Shown piece after piece: positions 1 through 6,692 of a DNA stretch of 15,964 nt. The DNA comes from RGIG3009 sp045595445. GTDB taxonomy: Bacteria > Bacillota > Clostridia > Oscillospirales > Acutalibacteraceae. Within the stretch, counting starts at the first letter, position 1. Each line of letters opens with the position of its first letter. The notes beneath the pieces are model-generated. The model was given only the letters and a program-made list of their open reading frames with translations. It was not told the DNA's origin and did not search any database. The DNA lies in assembly GCA_045595445.1 (NCBI GenBank), contig JAZOAK010000046.1, forward strand, positions 1 to 15,964, given 5' to 3'. The position numbers were made by a program, and so were the translations under genes.

Positions 1-447
1 TTCTACCGAAATGCCAGGATACAAAAGGAGCAGCTCGAAAAGAGAATCCAAGACCTGGACAACATCATTCGGTGTTTGTACGAGGATAGAGTATCGGGAA
101 GAATCACACCCGAACGCTACGACTTGATGGCAAACGGATACGAACAGGAGCAGGCGGAAAAGAAACGGGAACTGCAAGAATTGGCAGAGCGAATCAGCGA
201 AGTGGATATGCGAGATCGATGCATACAAGAATTTATCCGCAACGCCAAGCAGTATATCGAAATGCCGAAGCTGACCCCCGAACTGCTACGAGTATTCATC
301 CGCAGGATCGAAGTGTATGAGAAGTTCGAGAAATACTCACGAACGGCGGGCAACCCGATCCGAATCCACTATGCCTTCCGACTTCCCGAACAGGAAGGTG
401 TCCCCGCAATCGACGTCCTCGCACAACCAACAGCAAAAACCGCATAA
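1..447 (+). CDS. Large serine recombinase, C-terminal fragment (5' end outside window)
   Basis: The frame is open from base 1 and gives 148 residues ending in TAA at 445-447; the N-terminus lies left of the window. The sequence starts in an arginine/lysine/glutamate-rich coiled coil and contains the stretch LYEDRVSGRITPERYDLM, then a second helical pair and 'LTPELLRVFIRRIEVYEKFE'. This pattern is what I know from the C-terminal coiled-coil and DUF4368 tail of large serine recombinases (resolvase/invertase superfamily) that move integrative and conjugative elements or mobilizable transposons. The catalytic serine domain is not visible, so activity cannot be judged. Codon use (many CGA, ATC, GAA and CCC codons) differs from the neighbouring genes, consistent with acquisition. 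No other gene of an element is visible, so it is either the last gene of an element extending leftwards or a remnant. Family call is fairly sure; functional status unknown. Confidence 0.85.
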   Translation, partial: FYRNARIQKEQLEKRIQDLDNIIRCLYEDRVSGRITPERYDLMANGYEQEQAEKKRELQELAERISEVDMRDRCIQEFIRNAKQYIEMPKLTPELLRVFIRRIEVYEKFEKYSRTAGNPIRIHYAFRLPEQEGVPAIDVLAQPTAKTA

Positions 448-484
448 AAAGTAATAACCGGAAGGTTCTTACACCTTCCGGTTA
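446..484 (-). terminator. Hairpin terminator downstream of pepD
   Basis: A perfect 11-bp stem (TAACCGGAAGG at 455-465, CCTTCCGGTTA at 474-484) encloses an 8-nt loop. Read on the minus strand it is followed by TTACTTTTT (454-446), a usable U-rich tract, so it fits a Rho-independent terminator for pepD. On the plus strand there is no T-run, so it would only weakly stop the recombinase transcript. It lies directly against the recombinase stop codon. Confidence 0.6.
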
Positions 485-541
485 CATACCACCCACCAAT
501 TCTCCGTTAAGAACATCACGGAAATGGGAAGGTGTTTTTAT

Positions 542-1993
542 TTATAAATGGCTGTTTTTAAGAATTTCCAGTAGCAGTTGATAGGTGCGAGCGGTGGAAG
601 AAATACTTAAGCGCTCGTTCACGGTGTGAATGTCTTTCATATTAGGCCCGATGGACACGCAGTCTAAGCCGGGCAATTTATTGGAAAACAGACCACATTC
701 TAACCCTGCGTGGATCGCAACGACTTGTGGTTTTACGCCGAATAACTCGCAATACGATTGTATGACCAGATCACGCAAAGGGGAGTTTTTGCGATATGCC
801 CAACCGGGGTATTCACCACTGCAAGTAACGGTGCCGCCGATCCCTTCAAACAAACAAAGCAGACGATCACGCAGCATGTTTTTTTGTGATTCCACCGAAC
901 TGCGCACCGAAAACGTGGCGTGTAACGCGCTGTCGGTCAAGCGTAATACGCCGAAATTCAACGAGGTTTGTACCAAGTCGGGAATATCGGGGCTCATAAC
1001 TTGAACACCGCTTGGAGCACTTAGCAGAACAAACAAAATGTGACTTGTACTCTCAGCATCGGTCACTGAGAACTGTGTGGCCTCTTTTTCTTGCCATGTC
1101 ACCGTTACAGCAGGATCAGTAGTGGCGTATTCGTTCTTAAAAGTCGCTTCACATTGTTCGACAATGGCTTTACATACGTCGACAGAGTCAGTAGGAATCA
1201 ACACGTCTGCTGTCGCTTCCAAGGGAATGGCATTATCCACCACACCGCCATTTAGTGCGAGTATAGAAAGTTCACATTCTTTGTGCAGCTCATATAGTAC
1301 CCGCCCTAAAAGTTGTATGGCATTACCGCGCCCTTTGTGGATTTCAACACCGGAATGACCACCAAGCAGTCCTTGCACGGTTATCAAACAGCGCACACCG
1401 GTTGCGGTGCATCTTGAAATCGGCAATATGCCTTCTGCGCGTAATCCGCCGGCACAACTGACGGTGAGGATTCCTTCCTCCTCAGAATCAAGATTTAACA
1501 TGCGTCGTCCTTGAAGCGGTGTGGCGTCCAGGGCAAAGGCGCCGTCCATTCCGGTTTCTTCATCGGTTGTCAGCACGATCTCAAGCGGCGGGTGCGACAG
1601 TGTGTCATCATCTAAAATTGCCAGTGCCATGGCAACCGCAATCCCGTTATCCCCGCCGAGTGACGTGTTCACGGCATGAATCCAGTCACCCTCCGCGACG
1701 ACTTGTAACCCTTGCGTTGCCATGTCGATGGGATTGCCCGGCGTTTTGGCACATACCATATCCAGGTGTCCCTGCAAAATGATGGTGGGTGCATCCTCGT
1801 AGCCGGCGGATGCGTCTTTAAACAGTATTACATTATTGGCTTCATCACGCAGATAGCGAAGATGATGCTTTTTTGCAAAGTCAACGCAAAAATCGGCAAG
1901 TTGATTGGTATTACCGGATCCGTGCGGAATGGAACAGATATGTTCAAAAAAATGAAATACTTTTTGGGGTTCATATCGATCTAAACGGTTCAT
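542..1993 (-). CDS. pepD: Aminoacyl-histidine dipeptidase (Xaa-His dipeptidase, M20C)
   Basis: 483 residues, close to the usual length of PepD (about 485). It is a cytosolic dizinc peptidase that hydrolyses Xaa-His and other dipeptides (carnosinase-like). The metal-ligand pattern of the M20 family is present: GHLDM with H76 and D78, GGDNG with D115, the double glutamate E145/E146 in TTDEETG, D169 in NLDSEEEG, and the last ligand H456 in KDIHTVNERLS. The inserted lid/dimerisation domain occupies roughly residues 200-390, starting near QGLLGGHSGVEIHKGRGNA. Start: ATG at 1991-1993 with a GAGGA ribosome site about 10 nt upstream. It follows the DUF3798 lipoprotein gene by 18 bp with no visible promoter between, so the two are probably cotranscribed. 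No broken residues seen. Identity is secure; physiological substrate is inferred from the family. Confidence 0.95.
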   Translation of the reverse strand: MNRLDRYEPQKVFHFFEHICSIPHGSGNTNQLADFCVDFAKKHHLRYLRDEANNVILFKDASAGYEDAPTIILQGHLDMVCAKTPGNPIDMATQGLQVVAEGDWIHAVNTSLGGDNGIAVAMALAILDDDTLSHPPLEIVLTTDEETGMDGAFALDATPLQGRRMLNLDSEEEGILTVSCAGGLRAEGILPISRCTATGVRCLITVQGLLGGHSGVEIHKGRGNAIQLLGRVLYELHKECELSILALNGGVVDNAIPLEATADVLIPTDSVDVCKAIVEQCEATFKNEYATTDPAVTVTWQEKEATQFSVTDAESTSHILFVLLSAPSGVQVMSPDIPDLVQTSLNFGVLRLTDSALHATFSVRSSVESQKNMLRDRLLCLFEGIGGTVTCSGEYPGWAYRKNSPLRDLVIQSYCELFGVKPQVVAIHAGLECGLFSNKLPGLDCVSIGPNMKDIHTVNERLSISSTARTYQLLLEILKNSHL

Positions 1994-2011
1994 ATGCGTA
2001 CAGTCCTCAAC

Positions 2012-3142
2012 TCAAAAAATATAGTAGGTATCTTGTATGGCAAAAGATCGTGATATCTTTTGGCCTTTTTCATTGATATAATTTTCGACAGTTGCTTCAC
2101 TGTCGGCAACGGAACGGATGGCAGAGATCATCGTTGATCGGTGGCACCGCTTGACGACGGTACCTTTGCACCACTGCAAACTGTACTCTAAACCGGCTTG
2201 GAGTACAATGATGTTTTGAGGAACAGACCAAGCGGCCATGCGCCCTTGGTTGTTATAGGAAGCAACTGCCGATTTGATTTGTTGCAATAGGTAAGACGTA
2301 TCGGCTTCATGATCCGTTAAGTCAATATCAAAGGCTTCCGGAAAACCGTGATAGGGGGAAGGATTGCATAACTGGGGGAGAATGGCACCACACGCGGCGA
2401 CTTGTTGAACAAGCGGGATAGACATCGCCTCGTTTGTCGCGTAGAAAGCCGTATTTTTTCCGTATTCCGCTACATAAAGTGGGACGTTTTCATTGATCCA
2501 TGCCTGCGTAGCAAGTATACCGTCGGCTCCAAACGGATCCGGTGAAATGGCTTCGATAAAGGAAATTTCCAGTGATGAGCAGGTTTCTTTAAGCAACTCC
2601 TCATGTGCGCTGATGGCAGAGTTTTGGAGATCGTTTTGGCAGGTGATATACACAAACGTTTTCGCTTTCATGGAAGCAGCCTGTTCAATGATGGTGGTAC
2701 CGGTGGCAGTTTTATTCTCTATGAGACACAAATCGGAAAGCGGGGCGATCTCGTTTGCGTTTTCGGCATCCATGCCGGTGATGATGAGAATATCGTTGCG
2801 AGTTTCGCGCAACTTTTTAATGCCTGCGGCTGTACCATCCGCTACTTCGGGGATGATGATTACGCGAATGTCGGCATCGTCGGCGAGCGTAGTCATGGTG
2901 GAAACAATTTGTTCGGGGTGAGTGGCGTAGTTATGCGGATAGGTAAGGGTTACAATAGCGTCACTGTGTTTTTGTTTCAGTTGTTGTGCGGCTTCGAAAG
3001 TTTCTCGATCTTCGGAAAGCGGCTTTGTAATTACGGCGATTTTGTATTCATTTTCAACGGTATTGTTAATTTCAGTGCTTTTGCACGCGCTTGTGCAAAG
3101 TAGTAAAAGCACGGCAAGGAGTACGCATGCGCTTTTTTTCAT
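2012..3142 (-). CDS. DUF3798 family lipoprotein, periplasmic-binding-protein-like
   Basis: 376 residues. The N-terminus MKKSACVLLAVLLLLCTSAC is a signal peptide with a candidate lipidation cysteine at C20; the residues before it (TSA) make a slightly degenerate lipobox. The rest reads like a type-1 periplasmic-binding fold: 'YKIAVITKPLSED', 'ADDADIRVIIIPEVADGTAAGIKKLRE', 'ILIITGMDAENA', 'AKTFVYITCQNDLQNSAISAHEELLKETC'. I recognise this as the DUF3798 family of Clostridia, which resembles ABC-transporter substrate-binding proteins but is uncharacterised to my knowledge. Expected location: outer face of the cytoplasmic membrane. ATG at 3140-3142 has GAGGTG about 8 nt upstream. No permease or ATPase genes adjoin; instead pepD follows 18 bp later, which might hint at peptide or amino-acid use, but that is inference. 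Family fairly sure; ligand unknown. Confidence 0.8.
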   Translation of the reverse strand: MKKSACVLLAVLLLLCTSACKSTEINNTVENEYKIAVITKPLSEDRETFEAAQQLKQKHSDAIVTLTYPHNYATHPEQIVSTMTTLADDADIRVIIIPEVADGTAAGIKKLRETRNDILIITGMDAENANEIAPLSDLCLIENKTATGTTIIEQAASMKAKTFVYITCQNDLQNSAISAHEELLKETCSSLEISFIEAISPDPFGADGILATQAWINENVPLYVAEYGKNTAFYATNEAMSIPLVQQVAACGAILPQLCNPSPYHGFPEAFDIDLTDHEADTSYLLQQIKSAVASYNNQGRMAAWSVPQNIIVLQAGLEYSLQWCKGTVVKRCHRSTMISAIRSVADSEATVENYINEKGQKISRSFAIQDTYYIF

Positions 3143-3177
3143 AAAGGGAACACCTCTAACATCCTATTGACCCCATT

Positions 3178-3206
3178 ATTATATCAAACAACTTCATACG
3201 AGTAAA
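3178..3206 (-). promoter_or_regulatory. Sigma-A-type promoter for the DUF3798-pepD pair
   Basis: On the minus strand TTTACT (3206-3201) is followed by a 17-nt spacer and TATAAT (3183-3178). The -10 carries an upstream TGA, making it an extended -10. The start codon of the lipoprotein gene is about 35 nt downstream. Pattern-based, but the match is good. Confidence 0.7.
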
Positions 3207-3277
3207 GAGGATTTTTGCAGTAAAAAACGATATTATGTGGTGACGCTGACATTTTAATACGATATATAGATTTTTTC

Positions 3278-3306
3278 TTGACAGTGAAGCCGTAGGGAGG
3301 TATAAT
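3278..3306 (+). promoter_or_regulatory. Perfect consensus sigma-A promoter of rny
   Basis: TTGACA at 3278-3283, a 17-nt spacer and TATAAT at 3301-3306: both hexamers match the housekeeping consensus exactly at optimal spacing. Transcription would begin near 3313, leaving a leader of about 170 nt before rny. The 342-bp gap between the lipoprotein gene and rny thus holds two divergent promoters and this leader. Confidence 0.85.
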
Positions 3307-3334
3307 TTATTAGTGGGTGGAAAGGCACAATGTG

Positions 3335-3436
3335 ATGGTCGGTGTCATCACGTTTGCCAAAACACTCGGTTGTTTGATTTATTCTTCTCGTGAGCGGGAA
3401 GTTCCTTTTGATGACAACAGTATACCCGCATTTTAG
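3335..3436 (+). CDS. Possible 33-residue leader peptide in the rny 5' untranslated region
   Basis: ATG at 3335-3337 opens a 33-codon frame ending TAG at 3434-3436; a GTG directly upstream (3332) is an alternative start. A GGTGGAAAGG purine stretch (3316-3325) ends 9 nt before the ATG and could serve as a ribosome site. The peptide begins MVGVITFAKTLGCLIYSSRE and ends in FDDNSIPAF; I do not recognise it. It lies wholly inside the predicted rny leader, between the perfect promoter and the rny ribosome site. The first part overlaps a small hairpin (GTGATG/CATCAC, 3332-3351). It could be a genuine leader peptide or a chance frame; nothing but position and the ribosome site supports translation. 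Confidence 0.3.
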   Translation: MVGVITFAKTLGCLIYSSREREVPFDDNSIPAF

Positions 3437-3484
3437 TAAGAATTGAAGTTTGACAAATGAACAAACAGGAGGTGTTCACAACAA

Positions 3485-5044
3485 GTGATTGAGTACATTT
3501 TAGTAGGTCTGGGCGCCTTGGCTGTCGGTGGCGGTATTGCCGGTGCAGTTTCTTTCAAAGCCGGCGTTTCGCATAGACGCAAAACCGCAGAAGCCGCCAT
3601 TGGTTCTGCAGAAGCAGAGGCCGAGCGGATCTTAAAAGAAGCAACTGCAACAGCGGAATCCAAAAAGAAGGAAACCCTGCTTGAAGCAAAGGATGAAATT
3701 CATCGTCTGCGCAACGAATCCGAGCGTGAACTGAAGGAACGCCGTAACGAGGTTGTCCGTCAAGAACGCCGCATTCAGCAAAAAGAGGAGTCTCTTGATC
3801 ACAAGATCGAGAACTATGAGGCAAAGGAAGAAGCCATTGCCAAGAAACAGCGCGAGATTGATTCTCGCTTGCAGGATGTTGAGAACCTCAAAAAGGGTCA
3901 GTTCGAAATGCTGGAACGTATTTCCGGCTTCACCGTCGAACAGGCCAAAGACTATCTGTTAAAAAGCCTTTCCGAGGAATTAACGCACGAAAAAGCCCTC
4001 AAAATCAATGAGTTTGAAGCACAGTACAAAGAAGAAGCGGACTTGCGTGCGCGCAAATTGATTTCTCATGCCATTCAGCGTGTTGCCGCCGATCAGGTGT
4101 CTGAAACGACGGTTTCTGTTGTTCCTCTTCCCAATGATGAAATGAAAGGCCGCATTATCGGTCGTGAAGGTCGGAATATCCGCACCATCGAAACCATGAC
4201 GGGTGTTGACCTGATCATTGACGACACACCCGAAGCTATTACCTTGTCCGGCTTTGATCCGGTTCGCCGTGAAATTGCGCGTATCGCGCTCGAACGGCTG
4301 ATCGCGGACGGCCGTATTCATCCCGCCCGCATTGAAGAAATGATCGAAAAAGCGCGCCGTGAGGTGGAGGCAACGATCAAGGCGGAAGGTGAGCGTGCCG
4401 TGCTCGAAACCGGTCTGCATGGTATTCATCCCGAAATCATGAAATTACTTGGCCGTCTGCGTTATCGCACCAGTTACGGTCAGAACGTCTTGAACCATTC
4501 TATGGAAGTGGCCTTCTTATCGGGTATTATGGCCAGCGAGCTTGGTATTGATCCCGAGGTTGCCCGCCGCGCCGGTTTGTTACACGACATCGGTAAAGCG
4601 GTCGATCACGAGATTGAAGGCTCGCATATTGAGATTGGTGTTGATATCGCTCGTAAGTACAAGGAAAGCGAAGCGGTTGTCCATGCCATTCAAGCACATC
4701 ACGGTGACGTTGAGGCAACAACCGTTGTTGCTTGTCTTGTGCAAGCCGCAGACGCTATTTCGGCGGCGCGTCCCGGCGCTCGTCGCGAAAATTTGGAGAA
4801 CTATATTAAGCGTTTGGAAAAACTGGAAGAAGTGGCGAATGAATTTGAAGGTGTTGAGCGTTCGTTTGCTATCCAGGCGGGTCGTGAAATTCGTATTCTT
4901 GTTCGCCCCGACGTTGTCAGCGACGATAAGATGACGTTGCTTGCACGCGATATTGCGAAGAAAATTGAGGATTCACTTGACTATCCCGGTCAGATTAAGG
5001 TTCATCTTGTTCGCGAGAACCGCGCTGTAGATTATGCGAAATAA
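3485..5044 (+). CDS. rny: Ribonuclease Y
   Basis: 519 residues, the standard size. RNase Y is the membrane-anchored endoribonuclease that starts bulk mRNA decay in many Firmicutes. Domains in order: one N-terminal transmembrane helix (about residues 2-24), a long charged coiled coil (about 30-200), a KH RNA-binding domain with the GRIIGREGRN loop from residue 222, and an HD domain with the metal-binding pair H367-D368 in LLHDIGK, followed by the family's C-terminal region ending in DYPGQIKVHLVRE. The start is GTG at 3485-3487, backed by AGGAGGTG ending 10 nt upstream. Expression is probably driven by the consensus promoter at 3278-3306 through a leader of about 170 nt. ymdB follows after a stable hairpin, an arrangement seen in many Firmicutes. 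Identification is secure. Confidence 0.97.
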   Translation: MIEYILVGLGALAVGGGIAGAVSFKAGVSHRRKTAEAAIGSAEAEAERILKEATATAESKKKETLLEAKDEIHRLRNESERELKERRNEVVRQERRIQQKEESLDHKIENYEAKEEAIAKKQREIDSRLQDVENLKKGQFEMLERISGFTVEQAKDYLLKSLSEELTHEKALKINEFEAQYKEEADLRARKLISHAIQRVAADQVSETTVSVVPLPNDEMKGRIIGREGRNIRTIETMTGVDLIIDDTPEAITLSGFDPVRREIARIALERLIADGRIHPARIEEMIEKARREVEATIKAEGERAVLETGLHGIHPEIMKLLGRLRYRTSYGQNVLNHSMEVAFLSGIMASELGIDPEVARRAGLLHDIGKAVDHEIEGSHIEIGVDIARKYKESEAVVHAIQAHHGDVEATTVVACLVQAADAISAARPGARRENLENYIKRLEKLEEVANEFEGVERSFAIQAGREIRILVRPDVVSDDKMTLLARDIAKKIEDSLDYPGQIKVHLVRENRAVDYAK

Positions 5045-5048
5045 CAAT

Positions 5049-5080
5049 AAACGGTGTCCTTAAAAGGACACCGTTTGTGC
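5049..5080 (+). terminator. Intercistronic hairpin between rny and ymdB
   Basis: A perfect 13-bp inverted repeat (AAACGGTGTCCTT at 5049-5061 and its complement at 5064-5076) has only two bases between the arms, so the real loop will be about four. It is followed by TTTGTGCTAT rather than a long T-run. It begins 5 bp after the rny stop codon. It may be a partial terminator lowering ymdB expression relative to rny, or a 3'-end stabiliser after processing. Confidence 0.55.
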
Positions 5081-5098
5081 TATAAAAGGAAGATAGGC

Positions 5099-5869
5099 AT
5101 GAACATTTTATGTGTCGGCGATGTTGTGGGGTCTGCCGGTTGTGCACACTTGGAAAAAGTATTGCCGGCGGTGAGGCGTAAGTATGCCGTGGACGTGTGT
5201 ATTATCAACGGTGAAAACTCCGCGGATGGTAACGGAATTACCCGCGTGTCGGCTGAAAGATTGTTTGCTTGTGGCGCGGATGCCATTACAACCGGAAACC
5301 ACGTCTTTCGCCGCCCGGAAGTCTACGATCTTTTGGATGAAAAAAACGGCGTATTACGTCCTGCAAACTATCCGACAACGGCACCGGGAAGCGGCGTGTT
5401 TATTGTAGATAAAGGTCGCTATTGTGTTGCAGTCATCAATCTATTAGGATTGGTATATATGGATCCGTTAACTTGTCCTTTTGAAACGTTGGACTTGTTG
5501 CTTACCGATTCCGAGTTACCGAGTTGCCGTATCGTTGATTTTCACGCCGAAGCAACTGCGGAAAAGAAAGCGCTCGCCTTTTATGCGGATGGACGCGTTA
5601 CAGCGGTGCTTGGCACGCACACACACGTGCAAACAGCAGATGAACAGATTTTAGATGGTGGCACAGCATTTATTTCAGATATCGGTATGACAGGACCGAT
5701 CCGCTCGGTTCTCGGTATACGCCCGGAACTTGCCGTTTCCAAAATGAAAGATAAATTACCGGTTCGTTTTGCGGTAGCAGACGGTGAGTGCACCATGAAT
5801 GCGGTACTCTTGACGGTAGATCCCAAGACCGGAAAAACAATGGAAATTACACGTTTGGATATTCGTTGA
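5099..5869 (+). CDS. ymdB: YmdB-family metallophosphodiesterase (2',3'-cyclic-nucleotide phosphodiesterase)
   Basis: 256 residues from the ATG at 5099-5101, which has AAGGAAG a few nt upstream and begins the family's characteristic MNILCVGDVVG. A longer frame from 5054 would start inside the hairpin and is rejected. The dimetal ligands of the family are all present: D8, E39-N40 in NGEN, N67-H68 in TGNH, H149 in DFHAEATAEK, and H174 and H176 in GTHTHVQTAD. In Bacillus, YmdB hydrolyses 2',3'-cyclic nucleotides and affects motility/biofilm decisions and RNA levels; the role here is transferred by homology. It follows rny, its common Firmicutes partner, across a hairpin that may reduce read-through. 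It is expected to be cytosolic. Secure family assignment. Confidence 0.94.
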   Translation: MNILCVGDVVGSAGCAHLEKVLPAVRRKYAVDVCIINGENSADGNGITRVSAERLFACGADAITTGNHVFRRPEVYDLLDEKNGVLRPANYPTTAPGSGVFIVDKGRYCVAVINLLGLVYMDPLTCPFETLDLLLTDSELPSCRIVDFHAEATAEKKALAFYADGRVTAVLGTHTHVQTADEQILDGGTAFISDIGMTGPIRSVLGIRPELAVSKMKDKLPVRFAVADGECTMNAVLLTVDPKTGKTMEITRLDIR

Positions 5870-5872
5870 TAC

Positions 5873-5901
5873 TTGCGTAACTACCTGTAAAATGGTATAC
5901 T
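5873..5901 (+). promoter_or_regulatory. Promoter for the tepA-ftsK gene cluster
   Basis: TATACT at 5896-5901 with TGG before it forms an extended -10; 17 nt upstream is TTGCGT (5873-5878), a weak -35. Extended -10 promoters tolerate a poor -35. The ymdB stop codon lies directly upstream and tepA starts about 50 nt downstream. Confidence 0.55.
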
Positions 5902-5915
5902 GTGTATGTTCTGAG

Positions 5916-5946
5916 CGCCTTACGGCAACACTAATTGCCGGAGGCG
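5916..5946 (+). promoter_or_regulatory. Stem-loop overlapping the tepA ribosome site
   Basis: CGGCAA (5923-5928) pairs with TTGCCG (5935-5940) around a 6-nt loop, and after a small internal loop CGCCT (5916-5920) pairs with AGGCG (5942-5946). The Shine-Dalgarno GGAGG (5940-5944) is inside the 3' arm, so folding would limit ribosome access. Whether it regulates anything is unknown. Confidence 0.45.
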
Positions 5947-5953
5947 AGGAAAA

Positions 5954-6658
5954 TTGGATGAACAACAAAACCAACTTTCTGAATCTGTACGTCCTGCATC
6001 GGATTTACAACAAGTGCTTAAAGATGTCGTGGAAAACGGTTCGGTTACCACAAGCAACGGGGAATATAACCTTCATTGCTTGACAATTATCGGACAGATC
6101 GAAGGGCATTATGCGTTGCCCGGGGATAATAAAACGACAAAGTATGAACACGTTCTACCGCAGCTGGTTGCTATCGAGGAAAGTCAAGATATTGACGGTC
6201 TTCTCATTTTGCTCAATACGGTCGGTGGCGATATTGAAGCGGGACTGGCTTTGGCGGAACTGATCGCCGGCATGACGAAACCGACGGTTTCGTTGGTACT
6301 GGGCGGTGGGCATTCCATTGGTGTTCCATTGGCAGTGTCGGCAAAACGGTCCTTTATTGCACCGTCCGCCACTATGACGATACACCCGGTGCGTGTTAAC
6401 GGACTAGTTTTGGGAGTTCCGCAAGCTTTTGCACATTTTCAGCGGATGCAGGAGAGAATCATTCGTTTTGTGACGGAGCATTCGCGTATTGAACACGATC
6501 GTTTTACAAACCTATGCATGAATACGGATGAAATGACGACGGATATGGGAACAGTCTTAGATGGCAGAGAAGCCGTTTCAGTAGGACTAATTGATGAGAT
6601 TGGTTCGTTATCACAAGCGTTACACGCATTGCATGAAATGATTAAAAGCAGCCGTTGA
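5954..6658 (+). CDS. tepA: ClpP-like serine protease, TepA family
   Basis: 234 residues with a ClpP/crotonase-like fold. Visible marks: LLILLNTVGGDIEAGLALAE (the ClpP 'NSPGG' region), the nucleophile S121 in GGGHSIGVPLA, and the base H144 in MTIHPVRVNG; the acidic member is probably in the C-terminal LDGREAVSVGLIDEIG region. TepA (YmfB) of Bacillus is described as a translocation-enhancing, ClpP-like protein and sits just upstream of spoIIIE, as here. The start is a TTG at 5954 with GGAGG ending 9 nt upstream; the nearby ATG at 5958 is out of frame. The ribosome site lies in a hairpin, and the stop TGA sits in the loop of a small hairpin (6649-6664). The role in secretion is by analogy only. 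Confidence 0.85.
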   Translation: MDEQQNQLSESVRPASDLQQVLKDVVENGSVTTSNGEYNLHCLTIIGQIEGHYALPGDNKTTKYEHVLPQLVAIEESQDIDGLLILLNTVGGDIEAGLALAELIAGMTKPTVSLVLGGGHSIGVPLAVSAKRSFIAPSATMTIHPVRVNGLVLGVPQAFAHFQRMQERIIRFVTEHSRIEHDRFTNLCMNTDEMTTDMGTVLDGREAVSVGLIDEIGSLSQALHALHEMIKSSR

Positions 6659-6664
6659 CGGCTG
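6649..6664 (+). repeat. Small inverted repeat over the tepA stop codon
   Basis: CAGCCG (6649-6654) and CGGCTG (6659-6664) enclose the tetraloop TTGA, so the stop codon (6656-6658) lies in the loop. There is no T-tract, so termination is unlikely; the ftsK ribosome site starts 15 nt later. It may modulate translation coupling or RNA stability. Confidence 0.4.
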
Positions 6665-6692
6665 TTACATAATTCCAAGAGGAGGGGCATTT

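Noticed and set aside
2603..3103. 166-codon plus-strand frame
   Set aside because: Antisense to the DUF3798 lipoprotein, which has a signal peptide, ribosome site and promoter. The frame carries no family signature.
3457..3484. Second TTGACA-like hexamer just before rny (near 3450-3455)
   Set aside because: No -10 element lies at a suitable distance before the rny ribosome site, and a perfect promoter already exists upstream.
5054..5098. Longer N-terminus for YmdB
   Set aside because: It would start inside the intercistronic hairpin, and the family's N-terminus is exactly MNILCVGDVVG at 5099, with a ribosome site before it.
5892..6083. 63-codon plus-strand frame overlapping the tepA start, including the ATG at 5958
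   Set aside because: The continuous ClpP-like homology is in the TTG-started frame at 5954; this frame ends early without any pattern.
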